From the NCBI GenBank assembly GCA_902496775.1, contig CABVCF010000007.1, forward strand, positions 1 through 38,496: a DNA stretch of 38,496 bases, in the 5' to 3' direction. The stretch's first letter is position 1. Every line of letters begins with the position of its first letter. The notes beneath the pieces are model-generated. The model worked only from the letters and a program-made list of their open reading frames with translations, ran no database searches and was not told the origin of the DNA. A program made the position numbers and the translations under genes. This stretch comes from an uncultured Collinsella sp. (GTDB lineage Bacteria; Actinomycetota; Coriobacteriia; Coriobacteriales; Coriobacteriaceae). Of this stretch, positions 1 through 8,187 are shown piece by piece.

Positions 1-16
1 TCCGCACATGTGCGGA
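1..16. repeat. Perfect 16-bp palindrome
   Basis: The first 16 bases read TCCGCACATGTGCGGA, identical to their reverse complement. There is no T-run directly after it, so it is not an obvious complete terminator. It could be an operator or the tail of a hairpin belonging to a gene outside the window. Confidence 0.5.
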
Positions 17-92
17 TGAATGTGGGAGGTGTTCGGATAAAGTCGATAATCAAGGTTTGACTAGTCGTTTAAGAACGTCCTCAATGACTAAG

Positions 93-120
93 TTGCAGGT
101 GGTTGCGGTTGTGTTACACT
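93..120 (+). promoter_or_regulatory. Possible sigma-70-type promoter for rho
   Basis: TTGCAG (93-98) and TACACT (115-120) are 16 bp apart, giving a leader of roughly 140 nt before the rho start. The match is moderate. Long leaders are common for rho because it is often autoregulated, but no specific attenuator was recognised. Confidence 0.4.
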
Positions 121-264
121 AACGCTGCGTATATGACGCAAATATCTCGATACAGATCAATGATGTCCGTCGGTATTTGACGGAGCTAGACTGTTTAGCC
201 GCCCTGAAGGTTTATGCAGGGAGCATGTGATCACAGGGCTTGAAAAGGAAGTTGAGCAAACACT

Positions 265-2838
265 GTGTCTGATCAACAGCAAGAAAACGAAATAACGACG
301 ACGCAAGCCGCTCCCGCTGCACCGGTTGCGTCGGACCAGGTCGCGGCGCCCGCGCAAGCCTCGGCTCCTGAGACGCCTAAGGCTGCTTCGACGCCTACGC
401 CTTCAGCGGCTGAGAAGGCCGTGCCTGCAACTGGTGAGGAGGCTGCTCCGGCAAAGCCCAAGCGTACGCGCCGCACGGTCAAGCCTGCCACTGACGGCGA
501 GGAGGTCACCAAGCCCAAGCGCCGTACCACGCGCACGACGCGCGCCAAGCGCACCGTTGCAGCTGACTCCTCGGCGCCGATTTCCGATGAGGTCGCGCAG
601 GCACGTGCGTTGGCGCAGATTAGTGAGGCTCAGGTGGTGCGCGCCCGCCGTCGTGCTGCCGAGCGCGAGGCCGCGGCTCTGACCGATCTTGCAGCTCCGT
701 CTGTGCCCGAGACGCCTGCCGCCACCGAGACCCCTGTCGCCGACCAGCCGACCGAGAAGCCGGTACCGCGCACACGCCGTCGCACGGCTGCTAAGGCCGA
801 GCAGGTTGCCGATCAGGTAACCCCCGAGCTCACTGAGGCTTCGGTCCGTTCCGCGGCAGGGGAGGGCACATCGCCTGTTGAGCCCGCTGCGCCTGTCGAG
901 GCCAGCGAAGTTCCCGTTGTCGATCCGGCTTTGCGCCCGCACCGTCGCGGTCGCAAGCCCAAGGCCTTCGTCGAGGCAGAGAAGGCCGCAGCCGCAGCCG
1001 CCGCCGCTCGGGATGCTGCGGCGACCGCCGAGTCTGCAACCACTGCCGATGCACCCGTCCAGGATGCTACGACTTCCGAGGCCGCTCCCGCCGATGTCGA
1101 GCCCGCCGACGTCCGTCCTGGTCGCAGCCATCGTACTGCTGCTAAGCGCACGTCCAAGGCCAAGACTGCCAAGAAGGGTGCGTCCGAGGATTCCGCCGAG
1201 ACGACCGCCGATGCATCGACTGATGCCGCCGAGCCCCAGGACGTCGAACAACCTGCGTCCGAGAAGCCCAAGCGCGGTCGTAAGAAGTCCGCTAAGGCCA
1301 AGACGTCCGAGCAGCAGGCTGATGTCGAAGCGCAAGTCGATTCCGGCGCCGAGGCCAATGACGCTGCTGCGGCCAATGCCGACGCCGCCGCAACTGATGG
1401 TGCCGCGCCCGCCGAGGCCGAAGACGGCGCTCGCCCCAACCGTCGCCAGCACAAGCGTAACGACGAGCGCAACGACCGCAAGGACGAGCGCAACAACGAC
1501 CGTCGCAACCGCCAGCGCGATCGCAAACAGCGCAACAAGGAGCGCAACGCCGCCCCCACCGAGCCCACGCTTTCGCGCGAGGAACTCGCGGCCATGAAGG
1601 TCGCCGAGCTGCGCGAGAAGGCCAAGGAGTTCGAGATCGAGACGACCGGCAAGAAGAAGGCCGAGCTCGTCGAGGAGATCTACACCACTGCCGCGAAGGC
1701 CGAGGGCTTCCGCGACATCAAGGGCATCCTGCAGATTCGTCCGGACAGCTCCGGTATCATCCATGCCCACGGTTACATGAAGTCCAACGACGACGCCTTC
1801 GTCCCCGCCTACCTCATCCGCTCCGCGCGTCTGCGCACGGGCGACGTCATCGAGGGCTCGCTTCGTCCTTCGCGCGGCGGCGACAAGCGCGCCGGCCTCG
1901 CCAAAATCACGACCGTCAACGGTCTAGACCCCGAGCAGATTCGCAACCGCCCCAAGTTTGGTGACCTCACCCCGGTCTATCCCAACGAGCCGCTGCGCAT
2001 GGAGCACGGCAAGGACTCCATTACCGGTCGCGCCATCGACATCGTGTCGCCGATCGGCAAGGGTCAGCGTGGCCTGATCGTGTCCCCGCCTAAGGCCGGC
2101 AAGACGACGATCCTCAAGAAGATCTGCCAGTCTATCTCGATTAACAACCCCGAGGTGCACCTCATCTGCCTGCTCGTCGACGAGCGCCCCGAAGAGGTCA
2201 CCGATATGCAGCGTTCCATCAAGGGCGAGGTTGTGGCGTCGACCTTCGATATGCCCGCCGACAACCACACTCGTGTGGCAGAGCTCGTCATCGAGCGCGC
2301 CAAGCGCATCGTGGAGCTGGGCGGCGATGTTGTGGTGGTGCTCGACTCCATCACGCGTCTTGCCCGCGCCTACAACTTGGCGGCGCCCGCCTCAGGCCGC
2401 ATCCTTTCGGGCGGCGTCGATTCGGCGGCACTGTATCCGCCCAAGCGCTTCCTGGGCGCAGCCCGCAATATCGAGAACGGTGGCTCGCTCACCATCCTGG
2501 CCTCTGCCCTCATCGACACCGGTTCCAAGATGGACGAGGTCATCTTTGAGGAGTTCAAGGGCACCGGCAACATGGAGCTTAAGCTCGACCGCGATCTTGC
2601 CGACCGTCGTATCTTCCCGGCCATTGACCCCGTTGCCTCCGGTACGCGCAACGAGGATCTGCTGGTCGACGAGCAGATGCGCCCGTTTGTCTTTGGTCTG
2701 CGTCGCATCCTCGCCGGCATGAACAATACCGAGCGCGCGGCCGCATCGTTTATCAAGGGCCTCAAGGGCACCAACACCAACCAGGAGTTCCTGGTGCGTT
2801 CGGCCAAAAAGCACAGCGACTACGAGCAGACGTTCTAG
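265..2838 (+). CDS. rho: Transcription termination factor Rho with long N-terminal extension
   Basis: Rho is the hexameric RNA-dependent ATPase that ends transcription at Rho-dependent sites. From about residue 433 the protein is canonical: a Rho-N helical domain, an S1-like RNA-binding fold (around GFRDIKGILQIRPDSSG), the Walker A motif PPKAGKTT near residue 608, the Walker B region VVVVLDSITRLARA near 690, and the R-loop KGTGNMEL. Ahead of this lie about 430 residues of low-complexity Ala/Pro/Glu with KPKR-type basic patches and an Arg/Asn/Asp-rich stretch just before the Rho-N domain. At 857 aa it is about twice the length of E. coli Rho (419 aa). Basic, disordered insertions are known in actinobacterial Rho proteins and are linked to extra RNA binding. 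The start is GTG at 265, with AAAAGGAAG upstream at a rather long spacing. A hairpin terminator follows at 2876. Confidence 0.97.
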   Translation: MSDQQQENEITTTQAAPAAPVASDQVAAPAQASAPETPKAASTPTPSAAEKAVPATGEEAAPAKPKRTRRTVKPATDGEEVTKPKRRTTRTTRAKRTVAADSSAPISDEVAQARALAQISEAQVVRARRRAAEREAAALTDLAAPSVPETPAATETPVADQPTEKPVPRTRRRTAAKAEQVADQVTPELTEASVRSAAGEGTSPVEPAAPVEASEVPVVDPALRPHRRGRKPKAFVEAEKAAAAAAAARDAAATAESATTADAPVQDATTSEAAPADVEPADVRPGRSHRTAAKRTSKAKTAKKGASEDSAETTADASTDAAEPQDVEQPASEKPKRGRKKSAKAKTSEQQADVEAQVDSGAEANDAAAANADAAATDGAAPAEAEDGARPNRRQHKRNDERNDRKDERNNDRRNRQRDRKQRNKERNAAPTEPTLSREELAAMKVAELREKAKEFEIETTGKKKAELVEEIYTTAAKAEGFRDIKGILQIRPDSSGIIHAHGYMKSNDDAFVPAYLIRSARLRTGDVIEGSLRPSRGGDKRAGLAKITTVNGLDPEQIRNRPKFGDLTPVYPNEPLRMEHGKDSITGRAIDIVSPIGKGQRGLIVSPPKAGKTTILKKICQSISINNPEVHLICLLVDERPEEVTDMQRSIKGEVVASTFDMPADNHTRVAELVIERAKRIVELGGDVVVVLDSITRLARAYNLAAPASGRILSGGVDSAALYPPKRFLGAARNIENGGSLTILASALIDTGSKMDEVIFEEFKGTGNMELKLDRDLADRRIFPAIDPVASGTRNEDLLVDEQMRPFVFGLRRILAGMNNTERAAASFIKGLKGTNTNQEFLVRSAKKHSDYEQTF

Positions 2839-2875
2839 GTTGTCATCCACACGCAGCGATAGCCATCAATGCGAT

Positions 2876-2907
2876 AAAGGGTCGGGGCTCGCGCCTCGGC
2901 CCTTTTC
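2876..2907 (+). terminator. Rho-independent terminator after rho
   Basis: AAGGGTCGGGGC and GCCTCGGCCCTT form a G-U-containing stem with a 4-nt loop, followed by TTTT. It lies about 40 bp after the rho stop codon. Confidence 0.8.
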
Positions 2908-2985
2908 CATACCGCCGCTCCGCACTTATTTTTGACCATAAGACTTGCAAGCAGCAGGTTTCCCGTTTCAATCCGACATCGTCGC

Positions 2986-3014
2986 TTGCAATCGACAGGG
3001 CGGTTTCGCATAAT
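2986..3014 (+). promoter_or_regulatory. Promoter for the 3151 gene
   Basis: TTGCAA (2986-2991) and CATAAT (3009-3014) are 17 bp apart. This gives a leader of about 130 nt that contains a small GGGGC-ATA-GCCCC hairpin near 3072. The rest of the rho-3151 gap shows only the rho terminator. Confidence 0.6.
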
Positions 3015-3150
3015 AGCTTTTAAGCTTCGCGACGGAAAACGCAGATGAAACGAACCATATACCGTTGCTTTGGGGCATAGCCCCGCTTCATCTTCTCTCG
3101 CGCAGCCAACTGAATGATGCGATTTGGGTGCTGGAAGATGGGGAGAGCTC

Positions 3151-4551
3151 ATGGCTTCTTCTGATGCAACACAACGAGCAGTCCTTGCCGGACTTTCGTG
3201 CGGGATCGGCCTTGCCGCTCCCGTGGTTATGTATGCCGCGACGCTGCCGTTTTCGTCGGTGAACGAGACGGTCGTGGCGGGTGCGGTTCCCTTCGCCGTG
3301 GGTGCGGTGGCGGGCGTGGGTATCTATGCCGCCTCGCTGGGTATCTCCGAGTACCGTGCGCAGCGTGAAGAGCGTCTGTTCCAGCCCGATGCCATGGGCG
3401 GTGCCGCCAATCTCAATCAGCATCAAAGTGAGTTCAAGACCGCCTCGATTCCAGCTCAGCAGCAGGATGCGACTCCTTACGCTGTGGCTTCTGCTTCTCA
3501 GGCTCAGGCGGAGCAGTCTACCTCGGCATTCCTTTCCGGCCTGACTGGTGCGTTCCAGCGCCGTCATGCCGATGATGGTGTCCCTACCATCGCTCGAGCC
3601 GCAGATGCTATGGACGAGGCCGAGGCGTGGTCCATGATTGACAGTATGCTCGACGACGATTCGCCGGTGAGCTGCGACCCTGCACACTCGCGCGACGTCT
3701 ATCAAGTCGCCATCGACGAGCTCACCAACGGCGGGCAGACCGGCTCCTTCAATCGCGACGACATCGCCGCCGCGGCACGCGCCGTGTCTGGTTCCCAGGC
3801 CGCCCCTGCGGGCAGCACGGCGGCTTTCGTGGCACTCGTTGCCAACGCGGCAGCCAATAACGCCTACAACGCTACCTCGGCGGACGCGAACGCTTCTGCC
3901 GACAATTCGTACGTTGATGAAGCCATGACTGCGGACGAGGAGGCCGTTGCCGCCCGCCGTGCCGCCGAAAGCTCGCTTTGGGGCGCTCCTGCCCAGCAGC
4001 AGGCGGCTGAGGCTGCGCCGTACAATGCAAACCTCGCCAGCATGCCTATCATCTCCGGTGCCGTGGACATCGATCTCGATGACCTCGATGAGCCTGCAGC
4101 CATCACCGCATCGATTGATGCCCAAGATCGCATCGACACCGGCGACCTTCCGGACGCCTCGCTCGAGGTTGATGTTCCCATGGCCGATTACTCGGGCCAC
4201 GAGGACATGTGGGCCGCCGCCACCGCGATTCTGGATGAGATTGACGAGCCTGCTCCTGTTGCAGCCCCCGCTCCCGTCGCTGCCCCTCAGTCTGCTGCCC
4301 CCGCCTATGTCGGCCGTCACAGCGCTGTTTTCCCCGAGGATACTGCCCGTATCTCACGCGAGAGCATCGAGCGGGCCGAGGCTATTGCCGCCGGCATTAT
4401 GGAAAACCGTCGTCACGAGCGCGTTAATCAGATCCTCGAGGAAGAGATCGAGCGCCTGCAGTCCTCTACCGCCAAGCGTACGGGCCGTGCCTATCTGAGC
4501 GTTATCGAGGGCGGTACCGCCAGCTTCGCGCCGCTCCGCGCGGAGGCATAA
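3151..4551 (+). CDS. Membrane-anchored acidic protein of unknown function
   Basis: I do not recognise a family. From ATG 3151 (GGGGAGAG just upstream) the product is 466 aa. The first ~60 residues hold two hydrophobic stretches (AVLAGLSCGIGLAAPVVMYA and a second ending VGIYAASLGI), consistent with a two-span membrane hairpin. Then comes a basic turn (SEYRAQREERLF) and about 380 residues of Ala/Asp/Glu-rich, low-complexity, probably disordered sequence. The last ~60 residues look helical and charged (SRESIERAEAIAAGIMENRRHERVNQ in part). An in-frame TTG at 3124 would add nine residues but lacks a good ribosome site. The VanZ-like gene starts 7 bp after the stop, so the two are probably co-transcribed. 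The topology hints at an envelope-associated scaffold, but that is only a guess. Confidence 0.75.
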   Translation: MASSDATQRAVLAGLSCGIGLAAPVVMYAATLPFSSVNETVVAGAVPFAVGAVAGVGIYAASLGISEYRAQREERLFQPDAMGGAANLNQHQSEFKTASIPAQQQDATPYAVASASQAQAEQSTSAFLSGLTGAFQRRHADDGVPTIARAADAMDEAEAWSMIDSMLDDDSPVSCDPAHSRDVYQVAIDELTNGGQTGSFNRDDIAAAARAVSGSQAAPAGSTAAFVALVANAAANNAYNATSADANASADNSYVDEAMTADEEAVAARRAAESSLWGAPAQQQAAEAAPYNANLASMPIISGAVDIDLDDLDEPAAITASIDAQDRIDTGDLPDASLEVDVPMADYSGHEDMWAAATAILDEIDEPAPVAAPAPVAAPQSAAPAYVGRHSAVFPEDTARISRESIERAEAIAAGIMENRRHERVNQILEEEIERLQSSTAKRTGRAYLSVIEGGTASFAPLRAEA

Positions 4552-4558
4552 CTTCTGC

Positions 4559-5008
4559 ATGGTTAAGATCAATCGAAAATGGGCGGTCGCGACCTGCCTG
4601 ATGGCGCTCTTGATCTGGGGCAATTCGCTGGTTCCCGGCTCGGGATCGGGCTCGCTGAGCCTAACGGTCATGGAAGCTATCCGCAGTTTCTTGCACGGCG
4701 TGGGACTTCCATATGAATGGGTGACCAACTTTGTTGTTCGCAAGTGTGCGCATTTTACCGAGTATATGGTACTCGGCATCTTGGCAACGCACGCCTTTGA
4801 TTTTGAGGGCCGGCGCACCTTTGACGTGCTGCTGCCCACGGCGGTGTTCCTGCTGCTGATTCCCTCGATCGACGAAACGATTCAGCTCTTTGTGCCGGGA
4901 CGCGCCGGCATGATCACCGATGTGATGATCGACTGCTGTGGAGCGGCAACGGGCGTTGTGCTCCGATATCTCTTACGGTCGCTGATGTGCGCCAAAAAGG
5001 CCGCCTAG
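4559..5008 (+). CDS. VanZ-like family membrane protein
   Basis: The product is a 149-aa protein with about four hydrophobic segments and the two marks of the VanZ-like family: a charged motif around RKCAHFTEYMVLG and the late motif DETIQLFVPGRAGMITDVMID. VanZ of the vanA cluster gives low-level teicoplanin resistance by an unknown mechanism. Most chromosomal members have no assigned function and are thought to act at the membrane or cell wall. No other van gene is nearby, so this should not be read as a glycopeptide resistance locus. It follows the 3151 gene by 7 bp. Its last codons form the left arm of a strong terminator. Confidence 0.85.
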   Translation: MVKINRKWAVATCLMALLIWGNSLVPGSGSGSLSLTVMEAIRSFLHGVGLPYEWVTNFVVRKCAHFTEYMVLGILATHAFDFEGRRTFDVLLPTAVFLLLIPSIDETIQLFVPGRAGMITDVMIDCCGAATGVVLRYLLRSLMCAKKAA

Positions 5009-5040
5009 GACGTATTGTTTGGTCCTAGGCGGCCTTTTTT
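4994..5040. terminator. Strong, probably bidirectional terminator
   Basis: Two perfect 18-nt arms (4994-5011 and 5022-5039) frame a 10-nt loop. The stem is flanked by an A-run on the left and a T-run on the right, so it can stop the rightward VanZ transcript and the leftward ROK kinase transcript. The left arm overlaps the end of the VanZ-like gene. Confidence 0.9.
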
Positions 5041-5122
5041 ATTTGAGGGCTTATATGAGGCGTGGTGGCGTCGTTCCATTGGTCGGATTTGCCGGGCGCG
5101 CCACGCCCTGTGGGTGTGTCTG

Positions 5123-6013
5123 TTACTGAAGCGTCTGTGCGCCCAAGGCCAAGCAGCCCATGATGCCCTGCTTGCCCTCGAGGCTGTTGTTGACGATGTA
5201 GGTATCGATGTCGTTGACCTCGGGCGTGACGATATAGCCGTTGAGCATCTCGGCGCACTTTTTGCGGGCGAGCGGCACGATGGGGGTGTGGTCGGCCACA
5301 CCGCCGCCGATGATGATCTTTTGCGGCGCGTAGCACAGCGTGTAGGTCATGAGCGCCTGTGCTAGATAGCCTGCGAGCAGGTCCATGGCCTCTGGGTCAT
5401 CGGCCATGTCTCCGGCGCTCTTGCCATCCCAGCGCTTTTTAACGCCGGGGCCGGCGATGAGGCCCTCGAGGCAGTTGTCATGGAAGGGGCAAGCGCTATG
5501 CTCGCCGATGGTGTCGCGTGGGTCGCGCGTGACCAGGATGTGGCCGGCCTCGGGATGCATCATGCCGTGTACGAGCTTACCGCCCGAGAGCACGCCGGCG
5601 CCCACACCGGTGCCGATGGTCAGGTAGACCACGTCCGTGAGGCCCTGGGCGCAACCAAAGGTGACCTCGCCCAAGCAGGCAACGTTGACGTCGGTGTCGT
5701 AGCCGCAGGGAATATTGAGCTCGTTTTGGATGGTGCCCAGCAGGTCGAAGTAGCGCCATGCCGTTTTGGGCGTCTCGAGGATCTTGCCGTATTGGGGCGA
5801 GGCAGGGTTGACTGCGGTGGGTCCAAAGGCGCCGATGCCCAGCGCGGCGATGCCCTTGTCGGCAAACCATGCATTGACGGCCTCAACGGTCTCCTGCGGG
5901 GTCGTGGTCGCGATCTGCTCACGCTCCAGGACCGTACCGTCTGCATAGCCCGTGGCGCAGACCATCTTGGTGCCGCCGGCCTCGAGCGCTCCGATAAGCT
6001 GCTGTTCTGCCAT
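5123..6013 (-). CDS. ROK-family sugar kinase, probably fructokinase
   Basis: ROK kinases phosphorylate sugars with ATP in the cytoplasm. This 296-aa protein has the N-terminal phosphate-binding loop EAGGTK (11-16), the catalytic-aspartate motif YDTDVN (105-110), the glycine-rich LTIGTGVGAG (131-140), and the ROK zinc site formed by H158, C175, H178 and C181 (in CPFHDNCLEG). The overall pattern, including SFGP-like GAFGPTAVNP and TPKTAWR, matches the Bacillus YdhR/GmuE fructokinase type more than glucokinases or NagC-type repressors, and there is no N-terminal helix-turn-helix. The start ATG has a GAGAGAGG ribosome site. The gene is monocistronic, with its own promoter at 6052-6079. Fructose specificity is inferred from family resemblance only. 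Confidence 0.88.
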   Translation of the reverse strand: MAEQQLIGALEAGGTKMVCATGYADGTVLEREQIATTTPQETVEAVNAWFADKGIAALGIGAFGPTAVNPASPQYGKILETPKTAWRYFDLLGTIQNELNIPCGYDTDVNVACLGEVTFGCAQGLTDVVYLTIGTGVGAGVLSGGKLVHGMMHPEAGHILVTRDPRDTIGEHSACPFHDNCLEGLIAGPGVKKRWDGKSAGDMADDPEAMDLLAGYLAQALMTYTLCYAPQKIIIGGGVADHTPIVPLARKKCAEMLNGYIVTPEVNDIDTYIVNNSLEGKQGIMGCLALGAQTLQ

Positions 6014-6051
6014 AGTATTCCTCTCTCTGGGACGAGTTGCTCCGTGACTAA

Positions 6052-6079
6052 AGTATAGGGCTCTAAACCATTTAAGAAA
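6052..6079 (-). promoter_or_regulatory. Possible promoter for the ROK kinase
   Basis: Read on the minus strand, TTTCTT and TATACT are 16 bp apart, about 40 bp upstream of the ROK start codon. The -10 is good and the -35 is weak. Confidence 0.4.
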
Positions 6080-6088
6080 GCGCTATAA

Positions 6089-6129
6089 AAAGAAGCCTCG
6101 CAACGTGGCGGGCGGTGCGGGGCTTCTTT
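6089..6129 (-). terminator. Terminator for the aminotransferase gene
   Basis: Arms 6089-6102 and 6116-6129 (AAAGAAGCCTCGCA against TGCGGGGCTTCTTT, one wobble) form a hairpin. On the minus strand it is followed by a T-run. It lies 26 bp past the aminotransferase stop. Confidence 0.8.
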
Positions 6130-6154
6130 GGTTGCTTTAGTTGCCGGGCCGTCC

Positions 6155-7336
6155 TTACCCGCGCGGCTTGATTTTATCACGTAGCGACTTGAGGTTCTCC
6201 AGTGCCGCGTTAAGCGTCTCGTCCCGCTTGGCAAAGTGGAAACGAATCAGATGGTTGACGGGCTCGCGGAAGAAGCTCGAGCCGGGCACGGCGCCCACGC
6301 CCACCTTAGACGCGAGGTCCTCGCAGAATTCGAGGTCGCTGTCATAGCCAAACTCAGAGATGTCCATCATGACGTAGTAGGCGCCCTGCGGCACGTTATG
6401 CTCAAGACCGATGCTATCGAGCCCCTGGCAGAACAGGTCGCGTTTGGCGGTGTAGAGGTCGAGGACCTCATCGTAATAGCTGTCGTCGAAGTTGAGGGCG
6501 GTGACAACGGCTTCCTGCAGGGGAGCGGCGGCACCCACGGTGAGAAAGTCGTGGACCTTCTTGATACGCTCGGTGATCTGGGCCGGGGCGATGGTGTAGC
6601 CCAAGCGCCAACCGGTGATGGAGTACGTCTTAGACAGCGAGCTGCAGCTGATGGTTCGCTCGAACATGCCGGGCAGCGTGGCCATATAGACGTGCTCGTG
6701 GGGCGCGTAGACGATGTGCTCGTATACCTCGTCGGTAATGCAGTAGGCGTCGTACTTTTTGCAGAGGTCGGCGATAAAGGTGAGCTCCTCGCGCGTAAAG
6801 ACCTTGCCGCAAGGGTTGGAAGGGTTGCACAGGACGATGGCCTTGGGGTCGTTGTCGCGGAAGGCTGCCTCGAGCGTCTCACGGTCAAAGTCGAATGTGG
6901 GCGGGTTGAGCGGCACATAGATGGGCTCGGCGCCCGAAAGGATCGTGTCGGCGCCGTAGTTCTCGTAGAATGGCGAGAAGATGACGACCTTGTCGCCGGG
7001 GTTCGTGACCGTCATCATGGCGGCCATCATGGCCTCGGTGGAGCCGCAGGTGACTACGATATTCTCGTTGGGGTTCACCGGCATGCCCATAAAGTGCTCC
7101 TGTTTGGCGGCGAGCGCCTCGCGCATGGCCTGGGAGCCCCAGGTGATGGAGTACTGGTGATAGAGCGGCTTGGGGTCGCTGGCGATGGCGCTGAGGCTGT
7201 TGAGCAGCTGCGCCGGGGGATCGAAGTCGGGGAAGCCCTGCGAGAGATTGACGGCGCCATACTTATTGGAGATGCGTGTCATGCGGCGGATGACCGAATC
7301 GGTAAACGTTGCCGTGCGGTTGGATAGTTCTTTCAT
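6155..7336 (-). CDS. PLP-dependent class I/II aminotransferase
   Basis: The product is a 393-aa fold-type I aminotransferase. Recognisable parts are the N-terminal substrate segment NLSQGFPDFDPP (30-41), the cofactor-contacting SNPCGKVFTREEL region, and the Schiff-base lysine K236 in SSLSKTYSITGWRLGY, followed by the conserved phosphate-binding arginine. The N-terminus resembles the methionine/kynurenine aminotransferase branch (YbdL-like) more than classic AspC, but the amino-acid substrate cannot be fixed from sequence. ATG at 7336 is chosen because AAAGGA lies 6-7 nt upstream; an in-frame extension to 7354 has no such site. The gene is transcribed leftwards toward the ROK kinase, with a terminator between the two, so they are separate units. 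Confidence 0.9.
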   Translation of the reverse strand: MKELSNRTATFTDSVIRRMTRISNKYGAVNLSQGFPDFDPPAQLLNSLSAIASDPKPLYHQYSITWGSQAMREALAAKQEHFMGMPVNPNENIVVTCGSTEAMMAAMMTVTNPGDKVVIFSPFYENYGADTILSGAEPIYVPLNPPTFDFDRETLEAAFRDNDPKAIVLCNPSNPCGKVFTREELTFIADLCKKYDAYCITDEVYEHIVYAPHEHVYMATLPGMFERTISCSSLSKTYSITGWRLGYTIAPAQITERIKKVHDFLTVGAAAPLQEAVVTALNFDDSYYDEVLDLYTAKRDLFCQGLDSIGLEHNVPQGAYYVMMDISEFGYDSDLEFCEDLASKVGVGAVPGSSFFREPVNHLIRFHFAKRDETLNAALENLKSLRDKIKPRG

Positions 7337-7446
7337 GCCGGTCCTTTCGAGCATTTGCAGTGGGGCAAGTTTACTCCTATGAAACCGGTGGGATTTGCTC
7401 GAAATGGTCTCGAAAAACTCTTTTCAAAATTCTTGAAAATTGGGGC

Positions 7447-7475
7447 TTGCATCGCGTGGCGTTCCTTGCAATAAT
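7447..7475 (+). promoter_or_regulatory. Promoter of the tRNA cluster
   Basis: TTGCAT (7447-7452) and AATAAT (7470-7475) are 17 bp apart, ending 26 bp before the tRNA-His gene. Confidence 0.65.
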
Positions 7476-7501
7476 AGTCGGGCGCGAAGCGCACAGGACA
7501 C

Positions 7502-7579
7502 GGTGGGTGTAGCTCAGTTGGCTAGAGCGACGGGTTGTGGTCCCGTAGGTCGAGGGTTCGAGTCCCTTTACCCACCCCA
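7502..7579 (+). tRNA. tRNA-His (GTG anticodon)
   Basis: The cloverleaf is complete: acceptor GTGGGTG pairs with TACCCAC, the anticodon loop is TTGTGGT, and the T-loop is GGTTCGAGTCC. A G at 7502 faces C at position 73, the extra G(-1) typical of tRNA-His. CCA is encoded (7577-7579). Confidence 0.96.
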
Positions 7580-7601
7580 GTTCTTGCTTCGTGTTGATAT
7601 C

Positions 7602-7677
7602 GGGTCGTTAGCTCAGTTGGTAGAGCAGGGGACTCTTAATCCCAAGGTCCAGGGTTCGACCCCCTGACGGCCCACCA
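7602..7677 (+). tRNA. tRNA-Lys (CTT anticodon), copy 1
   Basis: A canonical 76-nt tRNA with acceptor GGGTCGT/ACGGCCC, anticodon loop CTCTTAA (anticodon CTT, reading AAG) and encoded CCA. Its 73-nt body is identical to copy 2. Confidence 0.96.
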
Positions 7678-7690
7678 CACGATATCTCCT

Positions 7691-7716
7691 CTAAAGTCCG
7701 CCATAACGGACTTTAG
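7691..7716 (+). other. Hairpin between the two tRNA-Lys genes
   Basis: CTAAAGTCCG and CGGACTTTAG form a perfect 10-bp stem with a 6-nt loop, followed by CTTTG. The following T-run is weak, so it may be a processing structure rather than a true terminator. Confidence 0.55.
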
Positions 7717-7720
7717 CTTT

Positions 7721-7793
7721 GGGTCGTTAGCTCAGTTGGTAGAGCAGGGGACTCTTAATCCCAAGGTCCAGGGTTCGACCCCCTGACGGCCCA
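7721..7793 (+). tRNA. tRNA-Lys (CTT anticodon), copy 2, CCA not encoded
   Basis: The 73-nt body is identical to copy 1. The discriminator A (7793) is followed by CCC rather than CCA, so this copy depends on CCA-adding enzyme. It is an example of recent tandem duplication. Confidence 0.95.
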
Positions 7794-7863
7794 CCCAAAG
7801 CATGTTAAAGCGACTGGCTTAGGCTGGTCGCTTTTTTGTTAACCTCACATGGGGTCGAACCCG
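7777..7863 (+). repeat. tRNA-Lys 3' tail plus terminator, repeat unit 1
   Basis: This unit runs from the T-arm of tRNA-Lys copy 2 through its terminator to CATGGGGTCGAACCCG. A near-identical 86-bp copy lies at 7954-8039. Confidence 0.85.
7807..7837 (+). terminator. Terminator of the tRNA operon
   Basis: AAAGCGAC (7807-7814) and GTCGCTTT (7827-7834) form a stem that continues into a T-run. It is part of a unit repeated at 7954-8039. Confidence 0.85.
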
Positions 7864-7953
7864 TCGGGGCGCGGAGCTGAGGAAATGCGTAAGCATTTGC
7901 CAGCGCAGCGCGCAAGGCGCGAAACGCCGCAGCGACCGCCTGCGCAGCAGGCT

Positions 7954-8039
7954 GACCCCCTGACGGCCCACCAAAGATTGTTAAAGCGACTGGCTCAGGC
8001 TGGTCGCTTTTTCGTTAACCTCGCATGGGGTCGAACCCG
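7954..8039 (+). repeat. Displaced tRNA-Lys 3' tail plus terminator, repeat unit 2
   Basis: The unit begins with the last 20 nt of a tRNA-Lys gene including CCA (7954-7973) and carries the same terminator hairpin with small changes, but no tRNA body precedes it. The 394-bp stretch 7794-8187 contains no gene. It also holds hairpins at 7884-7899 (AAATGC/GCATTT), 7938-7952 (GCCTGC/GCAGGC) and 8067-8091 (CCGTG/CACGG with inner TTCCC/GGGAA). It is either the remnant of a third tRNA-Lys gene or an old attachment-site footprint. Confidence 0.8.
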
Positions 8040-8187
8040 AAAGGGCGCGGAGCTGAGTAATCTGCACCGTGATTCCCTTAGGGAAACACGGCTAAAGCCC
8101 CGTAGGCGCGTTCTCCTTAGGGGAATCTTGCTTACGGGACTCGACGCATGTTGAGAAGTTGTGATCAAACTCAAAGTGAGAATCGAT

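Noticed and set aside
403..1770. Long open frames antisense to and overlapping the rho extension
   Set aside because: They follow from the GC-rich, Ala/Arg-rich repetitive coding sequence of rho; the translated products are low-complexity and have no ribosome sites.
4559..5008. Vancomycin or teicoplanin resistance gene
   Set aside because: VanZ-like proteins are widespread, and no vanS, vanR, vanH, vanA or vanX homologue is present.
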